From the NCBI GenBank assembly GCA_958510875.1, contig OY294068.1:193774315-193838314 (forward strand): a DNA stretch of 64,000 bases, written 5' to 3'. The DNA comes from Endomychus coccineus (taxonomy: Eukaryota; Arthropoda; Insecta; Coleoptera; Endomychidae). The translations under genes and the position numbers were made by a program. Position 1 is the stretch's first letter, and each line of letters begins with the position of its first letter. A model generated the notes under the pieces. That model was not told where the DNA came from and did not search any database. It saw nothing but the letters and a program-made list of their open reading frames with translations. This document shows, one piece after another, positions 53,060 through 63,866 of the stretch.

Positions 53060-53185
53060 AATATCGGCTTGGGAAGTTGCACGTCAGCAATTAAATTGGT
53101 ATATTCGTCAATGCCCTGAAACTCCTAAATACCGCAAATGAGGTCCATTCGTGTTTCGGCCGTGCAATTTCCCAAGCCGTCAAGA
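53060..53185. repeat. short inverted repeat (MITE-like)
   Basis: CGGCTTGGGAAGTTGCACG (about 53063) and CGTGCAATTTCCCAAGCCG (about 53160) are inverted arms of about 19 bp around about 80 bp. The neighbouring GCACGTCAGCAATTTT recurs inverted at about 56725-56740 beyond the foldback element. Confidence 0.5.
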
Positions 53186-54299
53186 TCAGACAGTAGCACG
53201 TCAGCAATTTTGATGGCCATTTACGGAAAATTTAAATTGTAGTTTAGTGTCCGTCTGTGACCGTACGTTAGGATCTGTGACGGTTAGGCAGATTATGTGG
53301 TTGATGAAAGAGGAGGACAGAGGGAGGGAGAAAGGAAGAAGAGGAGAGACATGGTCGCGGGAAAAAGACTGTTCGTTGGTGTCGTGATTATAATGTATCT
53401 TTATGTATAGGAGAATAAAGCCAGTGATAGTTACAAATATTATTATTATTGAGGGATAATACCCTACAGTAGGTTCGTGAGTTTGACCCAATACAGCGGT
53501 ACATGACTCATCCCTGTGTACAATCGATCCGAGGCTCAAAAAGAGAAACTGCGTATTTGCAATTTCTCGCCGTTTTCCACTTATAGCTTTCCGCGTGCAA
53601 GTGGTCATCGCAGGCAACTTAAAGTATGGTCTTATAGTGGAGTAATCTAAGCATTTTGCTGGGAAAAATTTTTAGATTTGACGCGACCCGGTGGGAAAGT
53701 TGTGTTTTGGTGAGTAAAACAAGAGTCCAAAATTTCTACCGTCCAAACCCGCCGCATCCCCCTTTTTTTGGCGAAAAAGGGGTAATTTGGCCTTTTTTAG
53801 GGGTGGAATATCAAAAAAAAATTAGTAACTCTGGTCCTAGTGAAAATTAAGGTACCAAACTAGAACCCTTTTATTGTCATAGTTCATAGAGCCTCCAGTT
53901 CAAATTTCAAGTTGATCCGACATCCCCCCTCCTCTTAATAGATATATATATACGTGTTTATGTGACCAATCTTGAAAATGGGCTAACTCTGGCAAATTTC
54001 AACCGAATTGGCTGAAATTTGGACTGAAGCTGGGGTTTATAGTCACAAAATAGCTCTCCAAATTTCAAGCTGAAAGATTAAATAGTTTAGCTGAAATTCG
54101 AGTTTCAGTCAATTTTTTAGCTAAAATTCGAATCCAGATATCTCATGTCGTTTTCATCCAATCGTGACGTGCTTGGGCGGAAAATGTAGGTAATTGCATA
54201 TACTTTTACCCGATATCACTCACGATCATAATTATTTTTATATTCTCTCATTTTTTTGACGTTTTTTATATATATATATTTGTTTTTATCAATAAATAA

Positions 54300-54360
54300 A
54301 GGAAAAAAGAGTGTGTTTTTATATATATGTGTATGTGTGCATATGTGTGTGTGTGTGTGT

Positions 54361-54424
<64 letters not shown>

Positions 54425-54425
54425 A
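54300..54425 (+). repeat. (TG)n microsatellite in left arm of foldback copy 2
   Basis: About 60 TG dinucleotides with a few TA interruptions. The inverted counterpart (CA)n with TA interruptions is at 55880-55965. Spurious poly-His/Cys-Val ORFs cross both. Confidence 0.9.
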
Positions 54426-54592
54426 AGAGACCATGATTGTGTATATCGATGTTTGTGAATGTGTATGTGTTTGGTTGGAGGAGGTATACCATCGCATAAA
54501 ATCATAGGTGGACTCATCAGTAAGAAGCCTATTATGGATGATTATTAATTAACCGTTTCGTCCCAGGGATATCAGCATTAAACTCCCCTATC

Positions 54593-55498
54593 TTATACGG
54601 TTTTTTTTATATGTATTTTTTTATAAATATTTATTTTTTGGTTTTTTTGTATTTTTTCGTTTTTTTTTTTTGGTAAAACCGCTTCAAGTTTACGCCTTAA
54701 ATACTTCATACCTGGCAAAGTAACTCCTTCTTCAAGTTTGAACGTAGACAAAATTTCTTTCACACACATGATCTTTTCATCTAAATGATCATCTACGTAG
54801 CTCAAAATAAATTCGACTACTTCATCAACTTTTGTAATCGATTGTTTCTTAGTTAGACAATAGAAAGTATTCATACAGTTTTTGTGATATCTTGCAAGTC
54901 CGTGCACTAAATCACTAAAATTATTTTTTTCAAGCCAATCAATTATTTTGTCAACATCTACTGCTGCCAAGTTATCTATAGTGTCCAAAATTGCATCTGA
55001 GGTTTCTTTTTTCATAAAAGAATAAGCTAAGTTTGGTTTCTTTTTGTTTTTTTTCTCCATTTTATTATAATTTTCAGATGCATCACTATAACAAAAAATG
55101 CACATTTTCTGAAAATCAACTTCTGAATTATCATTTTCTGGCACTTGTTCACTTGCACATGCACTTACACTTGGTTGAGAAATTACACTGTTTTTATCTT
55201 CGTTAACCTTCACTGATGCGCGTGTTTGGCGAGTTGATGTAGTTTTCTTTTCGGCTTCATCTTGAATTTTCTTATATGCCTCTATTTGATGAGAAGATGT
55301 ATAAGCCTTATAGCATCGTTGATGAAAATTCTTTTCAGTCAATGATGCTGGTAATAATCGGAACTTTCCATCACACTTGATATGTCGACTGATGGAGCGA
55401 ATTTTTTTCAAAGCCTCTTGCTTCGCCGTATGGCTATCTTCTAAGATTGGCTGTGGTCCATCAGGACACAAAATGCAAATATCTGGATTTGCTTCCAT
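54593..55498 (-). CDS. Cys/His-rich protein of the foldback element
   Basis: 301 aa from the ATG at 55498, uninterrupted. N-terminal CILCPDG … HIKCDGKFRLL … NFHQRCYKAY (residues 8-68) and central CIFCYSD (about 132) … YHKNCMNTFYC (about 205) look like two Cys/His zinc-binding modules. The C-terminus is Lys-rich (AVLPKKKNEKIQKN), possibly a nuclear signal. It is the only gene in the element, and its 3' flank is the part retained in copy 1. Proteins with a 'C..C … R.H..C' N-terminal region are common at the start of large insect transposon genes. No catalytic acidic triad is visible, so it may be a DNA-binding accessory protein or the truncated N-terminus of a transposase. Confidence 0.6.
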   Translation of the reverse strand: MEANPDICILCPDGPQPILEDSHTAKQEALKKIRSISRHIKCDGKFRLLPASLTEKNFHQRCYKAYTSSHQIEAYKKIQDEAEKKTTSTRQTRASVKVNEDKNSVISQPSVSACASEQVPENDNSEVDFQKMCIFCYSDASENYNKMEKKNKKKPNLAYSFMKKETSDAILDTIDNLAAVDVDKIIDWLEKNNFSDLVHGLARYHKNCMNTFYCLTKKQSITKVDEVVEFILSYVDDHLDEKIMCVKEILSTFKLEEGVTLPGMKYLRRKLEAVLPKKKNEKIQKNQKINIYKKIHIKKTV

Positions 55499-55912
55499 TA
55501 TTTATAAAGTGTTTATAATATTTTATAAGCAGTACGACTTATTAATAACTTGGATAATGTAAGTACAGCAATGAAAAAATAAACGATGTATACGATATAA
55601 AGTCACAGGAAGACTGAAGCACGAGATGAGACCACTAAGAGCACACGTGTTTTTTTTAAATAATAACAACTGTAGTACATAAATATTTTGTCTGCTTCAC
55701 AAAAAGGTTCACATTTGTTATTTCAAAAAGGTTCACATTTGTTATTTCAAAAAATATTTTTACGTTATACATATTATATATATTATAGGCACTTTCAAAA
55801 AACGAGTTTCTATAAAAGGAGGGTCTCCCTAGACTCTAATCGCCCGTGCACTCTCTCTCTCTCTCTTTCTTTCTCTCTTGCACACACACACACACACACA
55901 CACATACACACA

Positions 55913-55955
<43 letters not shown>

Positions 55956-56674
55956 GCACACATACACATATATATAAAAACACACTCTTTTTTCCTTTAT
56001 TTATTGATAAAAACAAATATATATATATAAAAAACGTCAAAAAAATGAGAGAATATAAAAATAATTATGATCGTGAGTGATATCGGGTAAAAGTATATGC
56101 AATTACCTACATTTTCCGCCCAAGCACGTCACGATTGGATGAAAACGACATGAGATATCTGGATTCGAATTTTAGCTAAAAAATTGACTGAAACTCGAAT
56201 TTCAGCTAAACTATTTAATCTTTCAGCTTGAAATTTGGAGAGCTATTTTGTGACTATAAACCCCAGCTTCAGTCCAAATTTCAGCCAATTCGGTTGAAAT
56301 TTGCCAGAGTTAGCCCATTTTCAAGATTGGTCACATAAACACGTATATATATATCTATTAAGAGGAGGGGGGATGTCGGATCAACTTGAAATTTGAACTG
56401 GAGGCTCTATGGACTATGACAATAAAAGGGTTCTAGTTTGGTACCTTAATTTCTACTAGGACCAGAGTTACTAATTTTTTTTTGATATTCCACCCCTAAA
56501 AAAGGCCAAATTACCCCTTTTTCGCCAAAAAAAGGGGGATGCGGCGGGTTTGGACGGTAGAAATTTTGGACTCTTGTTTTACTCACCAAAACACAACTTT
56601 CCCACCGGGTCGCGTCAAATCTAAAAATTTTTACCGATAATCCTTATTTTTCGACTTAAATTACTCTACTATTA

Positions 56675-58596
56675 ATACGCCAATGCTTTGGTAACTAAAT
56701 AATATCTTGCGACTTGCGAGTGTACCATTAAAATTGCTGACGTGCAGCAGCTCCCATCTCTCATCAGTAGGTACTGTTAGTGACCAGTTGAAACGTGTAC
56801 ATAGAAATTCTTGAACACATACTTTGTAAACTGGTTACTTGTTTTATACTACTTTAAGCTCTGCTTATACTAAATGGTAATCTATAAAGCAGAATTTAGG
56901 TTTGAAGAAGACACACTTTACACTTCCCATGCAGTAGCAAAACTAGTATGTAGTGAATATTCGGACAGACACGTTTCAAACATTTCAAATTCATATAATA
57001 TAAACGGTTTTTAAAGGGTATGGATAATTATATTGTATAGTATATAGTTGACATGCTATCATTCATTTATTGCTTCATTATCGGTAGTTATCTATTGATT
57101 GCCAATCTCATATACTACTATCGCCATCTATAAGGTAAAGGAAGGATTAACTTATTCAAATAAAGCAAACTGTAAATTTGGCATGCTTGAGTCGGACTAT
57201 TTTTCATAGATCCTAGCCGTTTGACGTATCAGCGGAAACGTAAATGAAGAGGTGCGCTGACATAATTAGAATGTAACCTTTTCTGTAGCACAGACATTTT
57301 TTATTGTTGCATTGGCAGGTCTGATTGCAGTATATTTCCTTAAAGAATGTAAAAAAATCCGTCCCTGCGTCTTCAGGCCCCGATGTAACAGTGAACGTCC
57401 TTTGTATCTTGGTCCTAGAATCCGGTACTTACATGATGATGATGATGATCATGTCTTTTATGTTGTTCAGAGTAACAGTTTTCTTCTCGCCGATATCCTT
57501 TTATCAATATCAAAATAATGAGCATCGAATCAAAAATAAGATAAGTGTTTACCTCCATAAGCAGATACTCGTCAACTGAAGCTTCCAATTTGAGAATGTC
57601 TCCTCTCTCCAAAATCATGAACTTCTTAGGTTTACAACCTTCTGCCTGGCGTTTTACAAACGAACAAAGTTGAGAAATTTTTTCTCAACAATTAACGTTG
57701 CCTTCAATATAGATTATTCGCTCCATAGGGTCGATAACTTTAGCTTCTAAGACTTTTCAAGAAAGTGCTTAATTAAAACCTCGACCTCGTCATGGAGAGA
57801 GAAAATCTTCTTCACCAATAAGTGAGTGGAAAACATTGAAAATTATAGTTTTGAAAATTGATACATATTCATGACGAGCATCTGTTGAAAGGAATTAGAC
57901 CTTTTAGTAGCAAAATATCATGCTTTTCAATTTATCAGCAACAATGTTACCCAAAAACCTACTAGTTATCGAGGTATTTATGAAAAATTAAAAAAAGATC
58001 TGAAAACCCAGTAGGCGGCATGAAATGCCTCCAACAAACAACTCTCCCTCATCGGGAACTTTGAGTTTGTTCAATAGGAGCCCCTGATGAACGTGTGTGT
58101 CAACTTTTTAAACTATATGCTTTAACGGTAATAATTTATGAAAGGGCTGGAAGTGTCGCCCTATAATATCTGAACAAGGGTTCCTTCTTTGGCTTGCAGG
58201 AACGCCATGTCTGATAAGTTGACAGGTTTGGTGCTGGGTTTCGTATGGAACTTAGACATAGGGACAGATGGTTGGAATTACAACACTGGGTGTGAAGTTT
58301 GTATGGTTTTAATGTTCACTACATGGTACTTTCTACTATTAACTTAGACTGACAAAAACCTAACTACACTAGCTTAACTTACTGAACTTACTCAACTTAC
58401 TTCTTACTATCATCTAATGTAATTAAATACCTTTTTTCAAGGGTGAAGTCTTGCTCATCTCCTAATAGTAGTCTATGCTATAGTTAGTTCGGCGACTCAT
58501 CATTTGTTATGCTATACAATACAAATAACAAATATATTGTATGTTTATATTCAATAAACATTATTATGACATAAGAAAATAGAATATTGTGAGTTA
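56675..58596. other. intergenic, nothing identified
   Basis: 1.9 kb with a short (GAT)n run at 57434-57448 and short chance ORFs only. Confidence 0.4.
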
Positions 58597-58604
58597 TATA
58601 ATTC

Positions 58605-60255
58605 AGTGGCGGCTCGTGAACTTCTTAAGAGAGGAGGCTGGACATAAAACGTTCTTGTAAAAATATACTCTATTCAGCCAATAAATTTAACCTTTGCACA
58701 GCGACCGTACCAGCTACTTCAGTGACAAATTTAATTGTTGCCAAGCAAGAACCAACGTGGAGGTGTAGAGTTTCTCTTGGCAAAAATTTTTTTTGTTCGT
58801 TTTTTTTTCTTTGGATTTTTGATATTTTTTATTTTTTTTTGAAATTTTTCATATTTTGTTTTTTTTTATTATTTTTATCAACTTTTTTTTATATATTAAC
58901 GGAATTCTACGGTCTTTAGTTTGCGAAAAATGATCAATAATATTATCATAAAATGTATCATGTTGTTTTAAGTGTTTTACTAAATCTTTTTCAATAGATA
59001 CCAAACTAACATTGTATAAACGATTTTGGCCCATTGTATTTGGCATGTAAGTTTTAATTCGTTTGAGAGTAGAAAATGATTTCTCCACCGATGCCGACGT
59101 GGGCAGGAATGGTGACTGTCAAACAAAGTAGTTTATAAAACTGAGGTAAAACTTGTCGCAAATCATTGTCTATCATATATTTTATCATATCGGCGTGAAT
59201 GTCGTACTGGCCTGAAATATCTTTATCCGAGTAGGTATATAACCCATAATTCATTGTGCAGTGCTATTATATCAAAAAATTTATATTTTAGAACTAAGTT
59301 ATCTAAAAGTGTATTGGGAAACTCTTTTGAAAAAGATTCGGAAAATCTTCTATTCGTCAAGTCGAAAAACTTCAATTCAGGTAAATCGGAAAATCGAATC
59401 TCAATTTGACCTTTAATAGTATCTAAAATTTCATAAAAAAAGTTGTTTATAATGTAGTTTCTTGTCTACCAAATTATATGTTTTCTTCCTTTAACAATAT
59501 TCTGTTTACCGGTTAATTTAAACTTAATACTCGATGTAATATGTTCCTGCGATTTTTCATGTCTGTCTATACCACGAGCTAAATTTTTCAAATCATCATA
59601 ACCCGAGTGCCCCCAACATGAAGTTGTATCAGATGTAAATAGCGAGCAATATAATTTATTGTGCATTTCGATTTTGAAACATACCTGTCATCGTCACCAC
59701 TAATCCTTTCAAATCCGGTAAAGGCCGTTTATTTTTAACAAACCATTTTTCTATCATATGTTAATCCACTAAATGGATTTTCTAAGAATCCAGCAACTAA
59801 GTCACTCATTATTTTAACGTTCACTGATTAGATAAATTATGACTTAACTACTTAACCTTACTTCGCCTCGCGGTACAAAAACAAGAACAAACGGAACACG
59901 ATACGTGTCGCATTCTTCTAGCGGAAGGGCGGTAGCAAGTAATCGTATTTTATTCGACAGACGATTCCGTACGAGAAGCTAGCCCACATAGGGTTTTGCC
60001 ATATTCGCTCTTTTACCCTATCTAGCAATTGAATTGCTTGGAAAACGGCAACTGTGTTGACCACACGTATTTAGCGTTTGAGATATATAGAGAATCTAGC
60101 CTCTGGCCACTGTTGCCAGATTAAAAATAACTACTGAGAACGGGGAATTAATTGTAAAATTTAAAGAATTATCAGAGAAACAGGAAATAAAATGGAGAAT
60201 GATCATTAAGATGAATTGGTGAGGAGGCTGAGCCTCCTTCGAGGAGCCGCCACTG
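58605..60255. mobile_element. decayed hAT element with 8-bp TSD
   Basis: The termini CAGTGGCGGCTCGTGA and TCGAGGAGCCGCCACTG are inverted hAT-type ends. The 8-bp ATATAATT lies on both sides (58597-58604 and 60256-60263). The 1,651-bp body carries transposase remnants on the minus strand: CWGHSGYDDLKNLARGIDRH (59600), LPQFYKLLCLTVTIPA (59110) and KSFSTLKRIKTYMPNTMGQNRL (59060), the last being the C-terminal dimerisation region. Most of the catalytic domain is deleted. Confidence 0.85.
58849..59254 (-). pseudogene. hAT transposase C-terminal dimerisation region
   Basis: Two overlapping frames: FYKLLCLTVTIPAHVGIGGE (59254-59054) and KSFSTLKRIKTYMPNTMGQN followed by LYNVSLVSIEKDL (59088-58849). 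A single frameshift separates 'IPA…' from 'SFSTLKRIKTY'. Belongs to the ZMYM1-like hAT group, as do 9470-10101 and 30507-31367, but is a different copy. Confidence 0.72.
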
Positions 60256-60263
60256 ATATAATT

Positions 60264-61630
60264 TGGGATGCATCTCTTTGGGATATCACAATATATCCTT
60301 CGTTGCTTGGACTATTATTAGAGACAGTTGATACATGAACACAATAAGATCCTGTTAGCGTTCAGTAGATATAAAGTATAAGATTTAATATAAACATAAA
60401 CACAAGTCCAAGTTGTAATTCAATAGCCTCTCGAATACAAGGGTTGACGATGCTACAGCACCATGAGCCTTTTTTCAAGACACGGTATAATATTCATTTG
60501 TATTTCGTGATTAACTAATTAAATATATTGTGTTCTATTAAAATTAGACCAGATTCTAACAGAACCGATGAGTGAAATGATTATTTTTGGGTCATCATAA
60601 CCAACCACTTCATTGTTATAGGGGTAACTTCGGGAAGTAGTGTGCATTTGTGCAGATGAAATAGAGTTCAATAATATCGTCGCAATCTATTTGTTTCAAA
60701 GTCTTATTTGGTATATGCAATGAAAACACTTCTACACATCGCATGTAAGTGTGTGACTTAAAAATAGGGCATAAAATTATATAAAGGACATAAAAGCGTT
60801 GAATTCAAAATAAAAGAGCAATTCCGTTCGAGAAACTTTATACCTTAACAATTTCGAGCAATTGTATTCAATGAAGATGTATACGCAGGGGTTGCGCTGT
60901 TGTAAGATGTTCCTTTTATTGTTTGTAGAGTCGTAAGGTGTTGATTTCATTAAGTGCCAGGCAAACTAATACAGCGGTCTAGTATAAATTACTGAATACA
61001 CAACATTAACTATATTTGCTTATATACTTACCTAACTTTGTACGAATACTGCTTGCTTTGCCTCGACTGATAGTGCTGCGTTGTCTCGATATAATATAAA
61101 TTCCCATTCTGTGTGCGGACCGTGCTTGCAGGATTAATGTATGTGTTTAATGTGTAATATAATAATGTATGATGTGTGTGTGTCGCTTGCGGTATAATTG
61201 ATGATCTTTGGTGATAAGATGTACAAGGGGTGGGCAATATGGATACTTCCATAAGGAAAGGAATATTCTCTCGACGGTCTTTATTGTATCTGGGGATTTT
61301 TTACTTTGTTAAATATTATTTAAAAGTTAATTGCAATTTGGGGCTCAGTATATTATAATGTCTTAAAGCCTCTGTTCAAGCTTAACTTATTCATATTTTT
61401 ATACATATTGACAATAATTATGACAAGTCATTTAAAGTATAAATTTCTGTATATTATCTAATATAGCCTCTGTGGATGTATTTACGACACATCTGTAAGT
61501 CAGTGGGATTCTTGTGCCAATTTGTCATCAGCCGACGAAGTGTTATTGATGAGTTGACATGGCTCAATTATATGGGTACTTCTAAGAATGGTTGTGTTGC
61601 CTGGGATTTCTGGTCAACACATATGTAGCC
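60264..61630. other. intergenic, nothing identified
   Basis: AT-rich, no supported gene. A TATTGACAATAATTATGACAAG stretch and a GTGTGTGTGTCG run (61173) are unremarkable. Confidence 0.4.
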
Positions 61631-61639
61631 AACGATAGC

Positions 61640-62170
61640 AGCTACTACCCTTCTTTACATACCTTTTTAGTCTTAAACTTGCCTGAAGTAACCGACCTCA
61701 CTACTGAAGCATTTTTAGCATCAATGCGTCGTTTTGTGTCCAGAAGAGGCAAACCGCAAAATATGTATTCTGATAATGAAACTAACTCTGTGGGTGCCAA
61801 TTCAGAGCTGATAGAATTATCACACTTTATAAACAATAAAATCAATCAAACTATCATTCAAAACACTTTAGCTAAAGACAATATATCGTGGCATTTCATA
61901 CCACTCAGATCTCCGCATTTTGGAGGTCTCTGGGAAGCAGGTATCAAGTCGTCAACTAAAGCACATATGCGGAGAATTGTGGGCAATGCCACTCTCACAT
62001 TTGAGGAATTGTATACATGTATAACACAGATTGAGGCAGTTCTTAACTCACGTCCTTTAAGTCCGTTGTCATCAGATCCTAGTGACCTAGATCCATTAAC
62101 CCCTGCTCATTTTTTAACGAGATTGTTAACTGAGAATGACGATCTTGAAGTTGGGTCAACTCCGCTGTAA
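61640..62170 (+). pseudogene. BEL/Pao retrotransposon integrase fragment
   Basis: The plus strand reads [20 protein letters not shown], then [39 protein letters not shown] and [20 protein letters not shown], ending in [20 protein letters not shown]. This is the integrase core of BEL/Pao elements, with the second Asp (YSDN) and the Glu of LWEA visible. The first Asp block is lost. The frame stays open for 170 codons, so the copy is fairly young but fragmentary. No gag, protease or LTR pair was found nearby. Confidence 0.85.
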
Positions 62171-62175
62171 GAAAC

Positions 62176-62499
62176 TCATTTTCCTCTTGCTATTTTTGTT
62201 TTTGCTCTACCTTCTATACCACATTCTTGTGAAGACACTGGTTGTTTGCCCAAGACATAGCACTGGGAATCAATGGAAGAGCTTGGGCTAACTCTCTCTA
62301 TAGTAAGTCCACTCGGTAAATTCGGAATTGAAGGAAATTGAACATTTGCAGTCTTTATACATTCCGAAGTATGTGTTTCATTTGCTGAATTGGTAATCAT
62401 AGGAAGTGATACTCTTTCATTTCTTTTCCTCACAGCTTGGCGAGTGCTTGGCGGCGAGGAAGTTGATATCAAGTAAGCATTGCGTTTACGTTTTGGCAA
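62176..62499 (-). CDS. unrecognised ORF, possible gene fragment
   Basis: About 107 codons with a TTG, not ATG, at the 5' edge; an upstream stop lies 24 nt before it once the Penelope-like insertion is ignored. Composition is protein-like: basic N-terminus PKRKRNAYL and QAVRKRNERV, then a Ser/Thr/Pro-rich linker. It may be the nuclear-localised linker of a transposon gene. It abuts the BEL fragment on one side and a Penelope-like insertion on the other. No domain recognised. Confidence 0.25.
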   Translation of the reverse strand: MPKRKRNAYLISTSSPPSTRQAVRKRNERVSLPMITNSANETHTSECIKTANVQFPSIPNLPSGLTIERVSPSSSIDSQCYVLGKQPVSSQECGIEGRAKTKIARGK

Positions 62500-62587
62500 G
62501 AAGTCCCATAAGAATTATCTTTTTTTTATAAAAATTCTCGGGAAATAGGTCACAATAACACTCTGTTTTAAATTTTCGTCTTTACGT

Positions 62588-62632
62588 ACGTTTCGGTCTC
62601 ACGACCTTCATCAGAAGACTTATTATGTAAAA
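62588..62632 (-). ncRNA. hammerhead-ribozyme-like motif, left arm of the dimer
   Basis: On the minus strand: GTCTT, CTGATGA, A, GGTC-GTGA-GACC, GAAAC, GTACGT, AAGAC. Helix I (GTCTT/AAGAC), helix II (GGTC/GACC) and a very short helix III (ACG-TA-CGT) can all form. Minimal type I hammerheads with short helix III are known from Penelope-like elements. The extra A after CTGATGA is unusual. Confidence 0.6.
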
Positions 62633-63012
62633 ATTAACCCCTTTTTACATAATAAGTAATTAAAACTAATTAGCACAAGCGTTCATATCGCACAATTTTC
62701 AATCAAAAAGCCCACGCCGTCGAAACGAACAGAACCACGAATAATCGAAAATTGTATCGTTAATATCAAAGTATATTTTTTTTTGTGACAAGAATCCACT
62801 GTTCAGTAAAATTCTCATAATATACAAACGCATGTTACTATGGTCTCAAAGCAACTGAAGTTCGAAGCTATTTGTTGATATTTACTACAAACAGATGTAG
62901 ATTTATGACGTACTTGAAAAGGTTTTAGACCTGCACTGGAATTTACTATAAGCGTTCTTCCTAAAATATACTTTTAACATTATAAAGACGCATGTAGGAA
63001 TTTGCAAGAGTT

Positions 63013-63240
63013 TTAATTAATCAAGTTAGTATAAATCTGACTCAATCCCTGAATATCATACCTATGGTTCACAGAATTGGAATCCCGTTTTATGTGAATC
63101 ATCTCCAGGATAGATCTTTTATAATAATTGGTTTCTTTAGTTAAAATATTAACATTTTTGTAATCAAACTGATGGTTATAATCAAAGCAGTGTTTAGCAA
63201 GGGCGGTGGAATTTTCTAAGTGACTATTTTTTGTGCTATA
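63013..63240 (-). pseudogene. GIY-YIG endonuclease fragment, left arm
   Basis: KYSTKNSHLENSTALAKHCF, then DYNHQFDYKNVN and IHIKRDSNSVN match 36313-36530 closely, ending at the same stop. The N-terminal GIY part is replaced by the inverted junction. Confidence 0.7.
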
Positions 63241-63449
63241 CTTATTTACAAAAAAGAATGTACGGCCATAAGTATAGCACAAGAAATAATAACAAAAAAT
63301 ACAAAAATGTTAATATTTTAACTAAAGAAACCAATTATTATAAAAGATCTATCCTGGAGATGATTCACATAAAACGAGATTCCAATTCTGTTAACCATAG
63401 GAATGATATTCAGGGATTGAGTCAGATTTATACTAACTTGATTAATTAA
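63241..63449 (+). pseudogene. GIY-YIG endonuclease fragment, right arm
   Basis: YLQKRMYGHKYSTRNNN, then an internal deletion, then KYKNVNILTKETNYYKRSIL … DIQGLSQIYTNLIN. It includes the LQKRM…HKYST block that the left arm lacks but misses the ALAKHC block. Confidence 0.7.
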
Positions 63450-63823
63450 AACTTTTGCAAATTCCTACATGCGTCTTTATAATGTTAAAAGTATATTTTA
63501 GGAAGAACGCTTATAGTAAATTCCAGTGCAGGTCTAAAACCTTTTCAAGTACGTCATAAATCTACATCTGTTTGTAGTAAATATCAACAAATAGCTTCGA
63601 ACTTCAGTTGCTTTGAGGCCATAGTAACATGCGTTTGTATATTATGAGAATTTTACTGAACAGTGGATTCTTGTTACAAAAAAATTTTACTTCAATATTA
63701 ACGATACAATTTTCGATTATTCGTGGTTCTGTTCGTTTCGACGGCGTGGGCTTTTTGATTGAAAACTGTGCGATATGGACGCTTGTGCTAATTAGTTTTA
63801 ATTAACCCCTTTTTACATAATAA

Positions 63824-63866
63824 GTCTTCTGATGAAGGTCGTGAGACCGAAACGTACGTAAAGACG
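63824..63866 (+). ncRNA. hammerhead-ribozyme-like motif, right arm of the dimer
   Basis: Stem I strand GTCTT (63824-63828), CTGATGA (63829-63835), A, GGTC-GTGA-GACC (63837-63848), GAAAC (63849-63853), GTACGT, then AAGAC (63861-63865). Identical in layout to the inverted copy at 62588. Predicted cleavage would follow the A after ACGT. Confidence 0.6.

Larger units (their letters stand above)
53635..56671. mobile_element. foldback-type DNA element copy 2, gene-bearing
   Basis: 3,037 bp with inverted arms of about 800 bp (53635-54432 and 55872-56671) that begin TAGTGGAGTAA / TAGTAGAGTAA. Each arm ends internally in a (TG)n/(CA)n microsatellite. TTA flanks both sides (53632-53634 and 56672-56674), although copy 1 shows a 4-bp TATC duplication, so the exact TSD here is unsettled. 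The arms share GACGCGACCC … TTTGG … CCAGTTCAAATTTCAAGTTG with copy 1 (1534-3124). The middle holds one intact minus-strand gene (54593-55498). Confidence 0.82.

Noticed and set aside
54216..54517. His-Thr and Cys-Val repeat ORFs in both strands, and the matching 55688-56080 ORFs
   Set aside because: Translations of the (TG)n/(CA)n microsatellites in the foldback arms.
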